From DATFVA01 sp963774455 (GTDB lineage Bacteria; Bacteroidota; Ignavibacteria; Ignavibacteriales; Ignavibacteriaceae), in assembly GCA_963774455.1 (NCBI GenBank), contig CAVZFD010000006.1, positions 124,001-188,000 on the forward strand: a DNA stretch of 64,000 bases, in the 5' to 3' direction. Shown one piece after another: positions 8,335 through 16,905 of this stretch. Numbering within the stretch: position 1 is the first letter of the stretch; the number at the start of each line of letters is the position of its first letter. The notes beneath the pieces were generated by a model. That model was not told the origin of the DNA, did not search any database, and saw nothing but the letters and a program-made list of their open reading frames with translations. The translations under genes and the position numbers were made by a program.

Positions 8335-9702
8335 TTATTTCAGAAGATCCTTAAATGTTTTTCCTGTTCTCTGATGATACAGATCGTAAGCAAACAGAAC
8401 AAAGAAAATAGCATACTCGGTGAATATCACCGGGAAATACTCATGCCATACTTTCCCGAGGGGTGTAAAATTAGACAGGTTAACCGTGAATAAAAGACTT
8501 AATACGGAATAAAACCCCACGAATGGATTTACTGCACTTATCCATCCAAGATACCATGGATATAGCACCGGAGATAATATTAGTACCGCAAGTAGCACTC
8601 CAAAGGCACCTTTCACAAAATCTTTATAATAGCTGGCAATATAACCAATAGAAATGAAGAGCAGGATCCCGCAGATGAGCCTTGCCGTTTCCCTGTCGGG
8701 GATTACAGCAGCAAGCAGGTAGTAAACCGAAGCGTTGAACTCCCACTTATTCGCATATATACTTAACATTTTTGTTACTGATTGACTTCCGTTAATGAAA
8801 GGATAATAAAATAATATGGAAGTGAAGATAAAGATCAGTATGAAATACATAAATCTCTGTTTTCTTAACTTTTTAACGAGCAGCGGTATTAAGAATACAG
8901 GATATAGTTTCGTAAGAAAAGCGAAGGTGAAAGCAAACACCGCAGGCAGCATCTTCCCTTTTTCAAGGAAGTAAAGAAATAGGATAAGCAGCATAATTCC
9001 TGCCGCATCTATATGAGCATTAACAAAGTATTCCATTACAGGAAGCGGAAGCCAGGCATAGAGCATCACTAAATTCGGGGTCATTCCCTTCAGGGTTAAA
9101 AGCTTCACCAGGAATATCATAGTAATGATTTCACAAAGGAGGTAAATTAGTTTTAGTCCTGTTAGACTATTCCCGGTCAAGCTGTAAGAGGCAAGAAAAA
9201 TGATCTGAGCGGCTGGTGGATAGATCGTCGGCAGGTTCTTAAAAGTAACCTTTGCGTAAAGATCATCCCTTAGCTCCGACAGCTGCTCTGCATCAGGGGA
9301 ATATTCATAAGGATTATATCCATTGTAAATAATTTTACCTTCCCAGATATACCGGTAAACATCCGGGGACGTTGTGGGTGCGGTGGGAATCAGCGTAACC
9401 CTGAATAATATTCCAAAGAGAATTATTAATGCCGGAAGAGTATAATTTATTCCTTCAGAATCGCCGCCGGCAAGTATTCTTCTCAGGAAAGGCAGCGTCT
9501 CCCCGCTGATGGGGGCGGCTTTTTTTATTATATAGTACCCGAAGAAAAAAATGATAAAGGCCTCAAAGTAAATAAACATATAAAGGCCGATATCTCCGCT
9601 GCCGTTATTAAGAAGGAAGAAAATATATAGAGCTTCAAGAAAAACGCCGGCTGTTATAAGAAGTAAAAAGGAATTCCGGCTATTTAATTTTAAGGATTTC
9701 AA
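8335..9702 (-). CDS. GT-C/GT87-like polyprenol-phosphate-dependent mannosyltransferase
   Basis: Polytopic membrane protein of 455 aa with roughly 11 hydrophobic helices. The loop TSPDVYRYIWEGKIIYNGYNPYEYSP has the (P)DVYRY(L/I)W(D/E)G...NPY signature of GT87/DUF2029-type mannosyltransferases; its first Asp is the presumed catalytic residue. These enzymes transfer a sugar from a lipid-phosphate donor on the periplasmic side. The start appears to be TTG, with no ATG or clear ribosome site. It lies 14 bp after the barrel gene, so both are probably cotranscribed. Substrate unknown. Confidence 0.8.
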   Translation of the reverse strand: MKSLKLNSRNSFLLLITAGVFLEALYIFFLLNNGSGDIGLYMFIYFEAFIIFFFGYYIIKKAAPISGETLPFLRRILAGGDSEGINYTLPALIILFGILFRVTLIPTAPTTSPDVYRYIWEGKIIYNGYNPYEYSPDAEQLSELRDDLYAKVTFKNLPTIYPPAAQIIFLASYSLTGNSLTGLKLIYLLCEIITMIFLVKLLTLKGMTPNLVMLYAWLPLPVMEYFVNAHIDAAGIMLLILFLYFLEKGKMLPAVFAFTFAFLTKLYPVFLIPLLVKKLRKQRFMYFILIFIFTSILFYYPFINGSQSVTKMLSIYANKWEFNASVYYLLAAVIPDRETARLICGILLFISIGYIASYYKDFVKGAFGVLLAVLILSPVLYPWYLGWISAVNPFVGFYSVLSLLFTVNLSNFTPLGKVWHEYFPVIFTEYAIFFVLFAYDLYHQRTGKTFKDLLK

Positions 9703-9716
9703 TTTTATGGTAAGAC

Positions 9717-11642
9717 TTAATTAAACAGTTCCCATGATACCCCGAATCGTATTCCTCTTCTGTACATGGGATAATAAGGAACTATATAATAAGTTTCATC
9801 GAGCAGGTTTTCCCATCTGAAATATGCTATAGCCACTTTTTGAATTTCTCCGGCAAGGGTGAAGTCGACAGTGGCAAACTGACCGGCAAGGTTGTATTCC
9901 TGTCCTGAAGAATATACTCTCTGTCTCGAATTGTAGTTGACAGCAAAGCCGGTCTTAAGGTTCAGGTTATCGGCAAAGAAATAGCCATCAAGATATATTC
10001 CGCCTCTCAGCTTGGTTTTAGGTGCAGCTGCTGAAAGCACAGGCTGACTTCCGAATGCATTATGTTCAGAAAGATCATAGTAGGAACTTCCCTCAAGGAG
10101 AATCTTCCACAACTTAACCGAAGCGCTTCCTCCAATCATCGTCGTACCGAGGTCCAGGTAATAATGTTCTTCAGCCAGGTACGGGTTGGCGTAAACTAAA
10201 GCAAAGCTTTCAGTTCGGTTAATTAAATTAATTCCCAGGGTAAGGAATTCATTATGATAATAGCCTGATAATTCCAGTGTATTAACATTATTGCTGAGGC
10301 CGGCGGATTTATAATTGGAATAACCTCCGTATAATTTTAGTTTATTAAACAGATTAAGAGTGACATCAAAACCAATACCATTATATATGATTGAACTGCC
10401 TCTCTGGATTTTATAATAAGCGGCCGGAATGATGAGGCTGTCGAGGAGATTTAAACTGATTATAGGAGAAAGGCTGAAATAATCGGAATTATATTCTGAT
10501 ATTGCACGTGGGACTGTATATTTAAAATTAGTTCTTTCGTACTGAGCAAGTATTTTGAAATCTGAGAAGGCAAGATTAAAATCCTGTCCTAGTAATACGC
10601 CACCCGTCTTGTCTTTATTTTTTCTGGGGTAGTTTAAGACATCAAGAGGATTGTTTATTTTGTCGTCGCTGAAACGGTAATACAAACTCAGATCTGTTCG
10701 TGAATTCTTTATGGGTTCTGCTAATAATCTTAAACCAAGATTATGCTGAAGGATATTAAGGCGTCTTTGGGTATAATAAACGGGAGCCGCCTGTTCATCA
10801 TATAGTACCGCATCAAGGTTTAAGCCTGCCTGGGTTATGCTGTCTACATCCACACCTCCATTCAGTCCAGCGTCATAATCATTATAGCCATAGGAGGCCG
10901 TCAGGTTCGCTTTATTAGATAAGAGATATTTGAAGTGCGCGCCCCCCTGCCAGATGTTGAAGTTACTATTGGCATAACTAAGGTCGACTTTACGGTTCGC
11001 TATTTCCACCGTAAAAGTAAAATCCTTAAAGAGAATTGAGCTGAAAGTAGCGTCGATGAAAGCCTCGCCTGCGGGACCCTCATAATATTTGATTCTTGTA
11101 TAAGGTCTTACAGAAAGGATATCTCTTTCAAGGAAATTGACGCTTACAGGTTTAGTGACGGGTCCATACAGGAATCCCCTGGGGGAAGGAATTATCTCTA
11201 TCGAGTCGATCATTTCGGAAGACTGCAGATTAAGATTGAAGTTTCCCGAGCTCCTGTTGTTCAGATATATTCCGTTCTGAAAATATCCCACATCGCTGGT
11301 ACCGTATAGCATCAGCTCATTTGGATGTCCGATAAATCCATAGTTCCTAAGAAAGCTGAGTCCCATTGGCTCAAACAAATCCCCGGTATACCTGTAATCG
11401 AGGAAATTCATCTCTTTTCTGCTTATAAATTCACTTTCTGAATAGAAAGGGTTTTGATAGATAGGAGCAATGGTATCAACCTTCGCTATTTCCTTCGAAG
11501 TACTCAGCAGTCCGGTTGTATCCGAGGCGACGGTATCTACCACGCCTGCCCTGGTCGTATCAACATACACCGAATCTTTTGTCTGCGGGTACGTCATCAT
11601 CGCTAAAAACAAAAACAGGAATAAGCCAAACCACTTCAACAT
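9717..11642 (-). CDS. Outer-membrane beta-barrel with TonB-receptor-like plug
   Basis: Secreted outer-membrane protein of 641 aa with a signal peptide (MLKWFGLFLFLFLAMMTYPQ). Residues ~85-170 resemble a plug domain (MLYGTSDVGYFQNGIYLNN, SIEIIPSPRGFLYG). The rest is alternating amphipathic strands ending in FGVSWELFN with a terminal aromatic-type signature. No canonical TonB box is identifiable, so it may be a plug-bearing porin rather than an active transporter. It is the first gene of an operon with the GT-C enzyme. Its cargo cannot be inferred. Confidence 0.75.
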   Translation of the reverse strand: MLKWFGLFLFLFLAMMTYPQTKDSVYVDTTRAGVVDTVASDTTGLLSTSKEIAKVDTIAPIYQNPFYSESEFISRKEMNFLDYRYTGDLFEPMGLSFLRNYGFIGHPNELMLYGTSDVGYFQNGIYLNNRSSGNFNLNLQSSEMIDSIEIIPSPRGFLYGPVTKPVSVNFLERDILSVRPYTRIKYYEGPAGEAFIDATFSSILFKDFTFTVEIANRKVDLSYANSNFNIWQGGAHFKYLLSNKANLTASYGYNDYDAGLNGGVDVDSITQAGLNLDAVLYDEQAAPVYYTQRRLNILQHNLGLRLLAEPIKNSRTDLSLYYRFSDDKINNPLDVLNYPRKNKDKTGGVLLGQDFNLAFSDFKILAQYERTNFKYTVPRAISEYNSDYFSLSPIISLNLLDSLIIPAAYYKIQRGSSIIYNGIGFDVTLNLFNKLKLYGGYSNYKSAGLSNNVNTLELSGYYHNEFLTLGINLINRTESFALVYANPYLAEEHYYLDLGTTMIGGSASVKLWKILLEGSSYYDLSEHNAFGSQPVLSAAAPKTKLRGGIYLDGYFFADNLNLKTGFAVNYNSRQRVYSSGQEYNLAGQFATVDFTLAGEIQKVAIAYFRWENLLDETYYIVPYYPMYRRGIRFGVSWELFN

Positions 11643-11769
11643 ATGCAGAACTGCACTCTTTTTATTTACTTAAATGAAAAAATAAATAAATAAGAGATAA
11701 GCCACAAAAGCCCCGTCAGCAGGCTTTAACAGGGCTCATAATAATTTTTAAAAACAGGAGATTCTATTT

Positions 11770-11798
11770 TTGTTTAGAATTAAAAATTTATAAATTTC
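11770..11798 (+). promoter_or_regulatory. Candidate promoter of the HU gene (Bacteroidota -33/-7 type)
   Basis: TTG at 11770-11772 is followed after 18 bp by TAAATTTC, close to the Bacteroidota TTTG-N19-TAnnTTTG consensus. It lies 38 bp before the HU start. Confidence 0.4.
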
Positions 11799-11835
11799 GC
11801 AAAGAGTTATTCAAACAAAAAAAGAGAGGCAAGCT

Positions 11836-12132
11836 ATGGCAGTTTCTAAACCAATGACCAAAGGTCAAATTCTTGATCATCTTTCAAAGAAGACCGGAAC
11901 AACAAAAAAATTAGCCGGTCAGTTTCTTGAGGAGTTAGTAACTTTATCTTATAAAGAAGCTAAAAAATCTTTTGTAATTCCGGGACTTGGTAAATTGCTG
12001 GTTGTTGACAGGAAGAAAAGAATGGGAAGAAATCCCGCTACCGGCGAAACGATGGTAATACCTGCAAAGAAATCCCTGAAGTTCAGAATTGCAAAGCAGG
12101 CTAAAGATGCCGTAGCTCCTCCTAAGAAATAA
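11836..12132 (+). CDS. HU/IHF-family DNA-binding protein
   Basis: Nucleoid protein of 98 aa that bends DNA. It has MTKGQILDHLSKKTGTTKK at the N-terminus, then the central FVIPGLGKLLVVDRK and the DNA-binding arm region GRNPATGETMVIPAKKSLKF with the conserved NP. The basic Pro-rich tail (PPKK) is slightly longer than in classic HU. GAGAGGC lies 8 bp before the ATG. A strong terminator follows. The last third of the gene plus its terminator is found again twice downstream, at 16967 and 20132, showing that this 3' end was a duplication breakpoint. Confidence 0.95.
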   Translation: MAVSKPMTKGQILDHLSKKTGTTKKLAGQFLEELVTLSYKEAKKSFVIPGLGKLLVVDRKKRMGRNPATGETMVIPAKKSLKFRIAKQAKDAVAPPKK

Positions 12133-12162
12133 TATTCTTACCTTGAAATGAAAAGAGGCTGC
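12042..12162 (+). repeat. HU 3'-end repeat, copy A (parental)
   Basis: This 121-bp segment, from codon ~70 of HU through the first arm of its terminator, is base-for-base the same as 20132-20252 and diverged but recognisable at 16967-17095. It marks the left edge of each unit in the lipoprotein/secreted-protein array. Confidence 0.9.
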
Positions 12163-12186
12163 CCAACGACAGCCTCTTTCTTTTTT
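12152..12186 (+). terminator. Rho-independent terminator of HU
   Basis: Ten-bp stem AAAGAGGCTG / CAGCCTCTTT with an 8-nt loop, followed by CTTTTTT. It may also act on the convergent minus-strand genes. Confidence 0.9.
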
Positions 12187-12207
12187 AATCTCAACTGTTC
12201 ACCCATT

Positions 12208-12620
12208 GTAGAGTAGGACAAGGGCGCAGTACTCACGCGTGAGCCTGTTTCCCTTGAACCCTCGTCAAACCGTACATGAGGTTTTCCCTCATACGGCTTT
12301 CCTAAATAATTTATACTTCTGTCTATAGCCATTGAACTTTATAATTATAGTACAAACCATATCTTTCATATATTTCTCCATTGCTTATTCTTTTCCATCC
12401 ATATCCACTTCTTCCTCTGTTCCTTTGAAGCAGCCTTCTTATCCTTCTGATAACATATGTGCTCATTTTATGAAGCACCTTTGAGGAGTTGCCCTCTGAC
12501 CGTGTCGTCACTAACACCCCGGAGATGTCATTAAACTTGGCCTCTAATCATCAAGTGTTTAATGATGCTGACTTCGCTCGTAAAATAACGTCTCGTCCAT
12601 CTCTTTCTTTGCTCTTTACG
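12208..12620 (-). mobile_element. Group II intron remnant (3' part only)
   Basis: On the minus strand the sequence has a clear domain V (12266-12304): AGCCGTATGAGGG, a GAAAA-type tip and CCTCATGTACGGTT. A domain VI region follows and the end reads CCTACTCTAC at about 12208, typical of a group II 3' splice end. Just upstream, a short frame (to ~12517) ends in GEIYERYGLYYNYKVQWL after a basic stretch, consistent with the C-terminus of the intron-encoded reverse transcriptase/maturase. No 5' GUGYG end or RT domain remains, so it is a dead 5'-truncated copy. The 12620 boundary is approximate. Confidence 0.8.
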
Positions 12621-12772
12621 AGGCAAATTAATAATTAGTATACTGATAAATTTCTTTTTCATATTATTTTTCCCTTTATCATTTAGTAATAAAATGCTTA
12701 ACTTATGCCAGCAAATAAAAAGGCAGAATAATTCAGTGAATTATTTACTCCAACCTCTTTATTTGTATTTTC

Positions 12773-12802
12773 TGTGTAGCGATGTTGCCGCATCGCTACA
12801 CA
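12773..12802. repeat. Perfect 12-bp stem hairpin
   Basis: TGTGTAGCGATG / CATCGCTACACA with a 6-nt loop (TTGCCG). It is symmetrical with no clear T-run on the minus side, so it may be a REP-like extragenic palindrome or a bidirectional terminator. It lies between the intron remnant and the truncated lipoprotein tail. Confidence 0.6.
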
Positions 12803-12831
12803 AATTTTATAGAATTCGGTGGACTCATTTT

Positions 12832-13125
12832 TTACCTCCTCCCTATAAGTATTACAGCCTCTGAGTTAATTGATATCTGATTGGAGCCTACAGCTACAAC
12901 CATATCACCTTTGGTTGAAACGCTTGTGTACGCGCCATTATCTAACAACGGTTCAATGTAGTCGTTCTTCCAGCTTACCTCGTTAAAATGATCAAAATCT
13001 CCGAATGCTCCCACTACAAAAACATCATTTATATTATTCCCCCTTATTGAGGTTGACGTAAAGGTCGTAATATCGAGAATTTTATTTTTCCAGGCACTAT
13101 CCTGTATGAGATTAGCGGTTGCTGT
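12832..13125 (-). pseudogene. C-terminal fragment of a propeller-like lipoprotein
   Basis: An open frame of about 97 codons without a start encodes SIRGNNINDVFVVGAFGDF, HFNEVSW, GDMVVAVG and AVILIGRR. It aligns with the C-terminal ends of the intact lipoproteins at 15464 and 18614 (KGVKSNDMWIVGDRNTLRHFNGVSW...AIVMLIKK). Its 5' end is fused out of frame to the end of the 735-aa secreted protein gene; the two frames overlap at 13112-13125. It is therefore the remnant of a further lipoprotein copy whose front was lost in a recombination or deletion. Confidence 0.75.
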
Positions 13126-15319
13126 TTATTCCCTTGAAGATGGTTCTTATATCCCAGTAGGAATTATCGGTTTTAGTATCGGGATCGATCTGGGAGACAT
13201 ACCTTGTTCCTTTCCAGCAGATACGGGCAAGATTATCATCCAGGGCAATAAGAGATGGTGTCTCGTCAGTAGTATATCCATCTAAATTAGATACAGAAAT
13301 AGGTTGAGAAAACTGCCGGGAATGAAAATCAATATATTTAATAATATTATTTTCCTGCCAAACCAGATAGAAATAACCGGAAGTATTATTTTGGCTATGG
13401 GTAGCTAAGGATGGATTGATCGAAATATTAGCGGTATTTGGAACCTTGTATATTAAATTTATGGGATCATAGGGGGGAGAGTTTAAGTAAGATAATCCTC
13501 CGTCCTGTATAAATAATCCCTCATTCTGATGCCACAAAACTTCAACCGTTGCGGTGTTTATTGCGGGTTTGATAGCAATAACCGGAGAAGCTTCACAATG
13601 CGAATATTGATATCCGGAACTGTATATTGCAGCTGTTTGTAACCTTTGATAGATTGGTATAGGATTATTCGGTAGCAGTCCGCCGAAAACATTCAGCTGA
13701 ATTGAATAATCAAAGCCAGCTATGCCTCCTTCATTCTGTTGAAATACAACAACCACATAATCGTAAGCATTATCAATACGAACATCCGCAATTGAAGGAT
13801 TCTCACCCTTTCCATCGTCAAGTGGTCCCCCGTCATTCATTAATGTCCAGCTCTGCCCATTATCACCGCTCATCTCATACCATACGTGATCCATACTTTC
13901 ATAAACACGATGTAATTTCCCATCGGCGGTTCTAACAATTTTCCGCTGACTGGGAGATGAAATACTGCCGGAGGTATTTGATAATCCCTGGCCGTGAAGA
14001 TTGGCATAGGCCGTAGCGTCACTGCTGTTAAAAACAACTCCGGTGGTAATGGATTCAGCAGTTTCAAATGAAGCTCCATTTGAAGGATCAGCTGACCAGT
14101 TTTGAAAATAAAATTTTCTTGTCCCTATCGCACCTCCCACCGGTATGTTCTGGGTGTTTACTGCCTGTACGGAATAGTAAGTTGAAGTTTGAGCCGGGTC
14201 TTGATTCAGAAAGACTCCACCGTATGAATCATCAGAATTGTTATAAGTAGTAAACGGAGAACCATAAGTTTTAGGTACATTATCCTGATACCAGATATTA
14301 TTATTTTTATAGTAAAAAAATGGATCAATAAAATTAATATTTCCTTGGCCTTCTACCATTCCTTCAAGATTGTTTACAACATTTACTTTTGCCGTAGCAT
14401 CAAAATTAGCCTTCATTGTAACGGGGATGGTTGAACCGGCCTGGAAATCATTATTTAAAACATATTTATTATCCTGATCACCATCCAGATGCCAGAACAG
14501 GTGTTTTTGCGTAGTCCCGGATTGGTTCCAGTTATAATCAAAAGGTAATTCGTCAGTACGAATTGTATTGCTGGAACCCCAACTGGGATGCTTTGTTGTG
14601 CCTGAGGGAAAAGGGTTTTGGTAATCATTATTGAAGACCAAGTCACCATAGTCCTCGGTATTCCCAAATTTATTGAAGAAAGTATAGTTCTGTGTTGGTG
14701 TTGTATAGTTAAATGTGATACCAATTGAGGGGGAAGTTGTTGAACTACCGTCATAGCCATATATAGTCCAGAATGGGTATCCTTCGTTCTCGTCTCTGAC
14801 AGCCAATGTCATATAATGATTACTATTAGTAATCGCTTCCTGAATAGCATTAAACCAATTGCCACTTGTGACTGTTTGCTCATAACTAACATATCCGGAA
14901 GTATTTGAATTCTGACCGTCTTCAAATACTAATCTATTGTTATTATAATGGATATCGTGTGCATAAGTATCAAAATCAATTGTCGAACTCCAATCTTCGG
15001 GTATCCAGTGAAGAGTGAAATCCAAATTTCTTTGTGAATAATTATTAGTCTGTGCTCTGAATTTAATGTTTATGGATGTCAAAGTGGCTTCATTGGGAAT
15101 GTTCATTTCATTCCATTGCCAGTTAACAAGGCATATATATGTAACAACTTCTCCTCCGCCTGCATTATCGCCAATATAGTGTGGTCCAGAACCAGATGAA
15201 GCACTGTAGGCATATGTATACCAGTTCTGATCTTTTACTGGCCCATATGAGTGTTGTACCTGCGGATAAAGGTTAAGAGAAGTGAAAAATAGGAAAAGAG
15301 AAATAAGAAAAGGTTTCAT
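13112..15319 (-). CDS. Large secreted protein, probably truncated before its sorting domain
   Basis: Exported protein of 735 aa (signal peptide MKPFLISLFLFFTSLNLYPQ). The first ~190 residues look like a jelly-roll/adhesion module (TLTSINIKFRAQTNN, DFTLHWIPEDW). The later part has sialidase/BNR-like features (YEMSGDNGQSWTLMNDGG, ENPSIADVRI). It lacks the T9SS C-terminal sorting domain seen in its sister genes and ends at a junction with a lipoprotein tail in another frame (FKGINSNR). The 5' 570 bp is identical to the fragment at 17894-18469. It lies 144 bp downstream of a lipoprotein gene, so the two form a unit. Function unknown; surface binding or hydrolysis is possible. Confidence 0.7.
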   Translation of the reverse strand: MKPFLISLFLFFTSLNLYPQVQHSYGPVKDQNWYTYAYSASSGSGPHYIGDNAGGGEVVTYICLVNWQWNEMNIPNEATLTSINIKFRAQTNNYSQRNLDFTLHWIPEDWSSTIDFDTYAHDIHYNNNRLVFEDGQNSNTSGYVSYEQTVTSGNWFNAIQEAITNSNHYMTLAVRDENEGYPFWTIYGYDGSSTTSPSIGITFNYTTPTQNYTFFNKFGNTEDYGDLVFNNDYQNPFPSGTTKHPSWGSSNTIRTDELPFDYNWNQSGTTQKHLFWHLDGDQDNKYVLNNDFQAGSTIPVTMKANFDATAKVNVVNNLEGMVEGQGNINFIDPFFYYKNNNIWYQDNVPKTYGSPFTTYNNSDDSYGGVFLNQDPAQTSTYYSVQAVNTQNIPVGGAIGTRKFYFQNWSADPSNGASFETAESITTGVVFNSSDATAYANLHGQGLSNTSGSISSPSQRKIVRTADGKLHRVYESMDHVWYEMSGDNGQSWTLMNDGGPLDDGKGENPSIADVRIDNAYDYVVVVFQQNEGGIAGFDYSIQLNVFGGLLPNNPIPIYQRLQTAAIYSSGYQYSHCEASPVIAIKPAINTATVEVLWHQNEGLFIQDGGLSYLNSPPYDPINLIYKVPNTANISINPSLATHSQNNTSGYFYLVWQENNIIKYIDFHSRQFSQPISVSNLDGYTTDETPSLIALDDNLARICWKGTRYVSQIDPDTKTDNSYWDIRTIFKGINSNR

Positions 15320-15436
15320 TTTATACCTCTAATTATGTTTTATTAGAGGGCGGATATAGTTATTTTAGCAATGCAAACAGGGAAGCTCATTTGTACGCAA
15401 TATAAAATGGATGCTTTCACTATTGTTTGCAATTAT

Positions 15437-15463
15437 ACTCCTGGTGCCGCCCGCGCCAGGAGT
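15437..15463. repeat. Intergenic hairpin after the lipoprotein gene, copy 1
   Basis: ACTCCTGG / CCAGGAGT stem with an 11-nt GC-rich loop, placed immediately after the lipoprotein stop codon. In the transcript it may protect or attenuate the message between lipoprotein and secreted protein. A T-rich run follows only on the plus side. Confidence 0.5.
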
Positions 15464-16810
15464 TTATTTTTTAATCAGCATTACTATTGCAGAGTTCCCC
15501 TCATAACCTACAGCTACCGTACAATTTTCTGTTGGATATATTGTTTCCCAGCCAATATCACTGTCCGGGCTATACGGGTATCCAACCTGTTTCCAGCTAA
15601 CACCGTTAAAATGCCTGAGTGTATTCCTGTCTCCTACTATCCACATATCATTGGATTTAACCCCTTTTACATCTGCAATGTATCCTCTGTAATACAAACC
15701 CGGGTCACCTAGAATAAAGTTTTCAGGCAATGAATTCACATAATCCCACTTACCGAATTTATATTGGTAGAGTAAATTTCCTGCAGCATAAAGTGTGTTC
15801 TTTTCATCCAGCCAGATCGAAGGCAGAGAACCATACAGGTCGGGTTTAAATATTTCAGCGGGGGTAAGATAGCGTGAGTTAATAATTGTTTCCCAGCCTG
15901 AAGTACTCTTTTTAAGGATTAACCCTTTAATATGACTTGCATCAGCACCGCAAATAAAAATATCACCATCGGAAGTTCCAGCTATATCCGCAAGTGCCAT
16001 CTCAGTGCCGCTTTCCTCTGAACTCCAATGCCCGTTCTGGTAATGAGCGATGCTGCCTGAGTTTCCCATACCATACAGTTTATCAGCCTCTCCTAGTATT
16101 TTTTCTATTGTTCCCTCAGCATTTGGCAGGCTATTTCGCGAAAAAACAAGTTGAGCGGTTGAGGAAATCCCGTCCCAATGAAAAATACTTCCAGCAGCAA
16201 GATAAAAATCATCAGGACCTAGGCTCAATATTCCGCGAGGAATAACCATTATATTATTATCGTATGTCAGCTTTAATAGTTGCCAAGATGATCCATTCCA
16301 TTTAATAACATTATAAGATTGTACCAAGCCGAGGGAGTCTCGTACGGATATCCGGCCAACTGCCCAGATGTCGTTTTCATCGATGATAGCTACATCGTAA
16401 AGATTACAGCTTCCGACTTCACCACCGAATGTCCAGGCCTGCCAGGTGAAATCCTGGGAGGTTGTGTCCATTGTGGTAACGTTGACAAGGCTGCTCGTCT
16501 GATTAATCGATTGAATAACTGATTGAAACTTATAGCTATGATTTGGGAGGAGAGAGTCTACATAGAGCAGTGTGTCAGAACTGATTAAGGTTATATTTTG
16601 AATGCTGCTGTCATCTTGTTTTAGTGCAACCTCTGCAGGCAAACTAATATTTGCAGTGGTCAGTTTTATCCAGGCTTCTGTACAGCTTGTGTCTTCCAGG
16701 GTTAAATTTATTTGAGGCTGATCCTCAGGAGGAATCGGGTTGTCTTTATTGCAGGAGAATAAAGCAAGTGCTGACACCAAGAACGCTGCAGATAACAGAA
16801 GAATCTTCAT
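15464..16810 (-). CDS. Propeller-like surface lipoprotein, copy 1
   Basis: Lipoprotein of 448 aa. The signal peptide ends in a lipobox (ALALFSC, Cys ~20), followed by a fibronectin-like region to ~125. Repeated blades of the type NDIWAVG...WNGSSWQ and NDMWIVGDR...HFNGVSWK indicate a beta-propeller fold. GGGGAT lies upstream of the ATG. It is near-identical to the 453-aa copy at 18614 except in the lipobox region and a ~115-residue central block (~150-265), where sequence and length differ. It is followed by the secreted protein gene. Probably a cell-surface binding protein; ligand unknown. Confidence 0.8.
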   Translation of the reverse strand: MKILLLSAAFLVSALALFSCNKDNPIPPEDQPQINLTLEDTSCTEAWIKLTTANISLPAEVALKQDDSSIQNITLISSDTLLYVDSLLPNHSYKFQSVIQSINQTSSLVNVTTMDTTSQDFTWQAWTFGGEVGSCNLYDVAIIDENDIWAVGRISVRDSLGLVQSYNVIKWNGSSWQLLKLTYDNNIMVIPRGILSLGPDDFYLAAGSIFHWDGISSTAQLVFSRNSLPNAEGTIEKILGEADKLYGMGNSGSIAHYQNGHWSSEESGTEMALADIAGTSDGDIFICGADASHIKGLILKKSTSGWETIINSRYLTPAEIFKPDLYGSLPSIWLDEKNTLYAAGNLLYQYKFGKWDYVNSLPENFILGDPGLYYRGYIADVKGVKSNDMWIVGDRNTLRHFNGVSWKQVGYPYSPDSDIGWETIYPTENCTVAVGYEGNSAIVMLIKK

Positions 16811-16905
16811 ACTAATCCCCGTAGTTATAGTCTAAAATTCTCAGGTATTCAAAATAAACAGCAGCGCAAAATACTTTTTATCAGAATCCCTTGTTTTCCA
16901 ATAAC

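Noticed and set aside
12138..12332. 64-aa minus-strand ORF over the HU terminator and intron end
   Set aside because: It crosses the terminator stem and group II domain V/VI RNA; its open frame is incidental.
12208..12620. Class IIC intron placed behind the HU terminator
   Set aside because: The HU terminator is on the 3' side of the intron and on the opposite strand, not in the 5' exon as class IIC insertion requires.
15371..15712. 113-aa plus-strand ORF present twice (also 18521-18862)
   Set aside because: Lies antisense inside the lipoprotein gene and hairpin; duplicated only because the DNA is duplicated.
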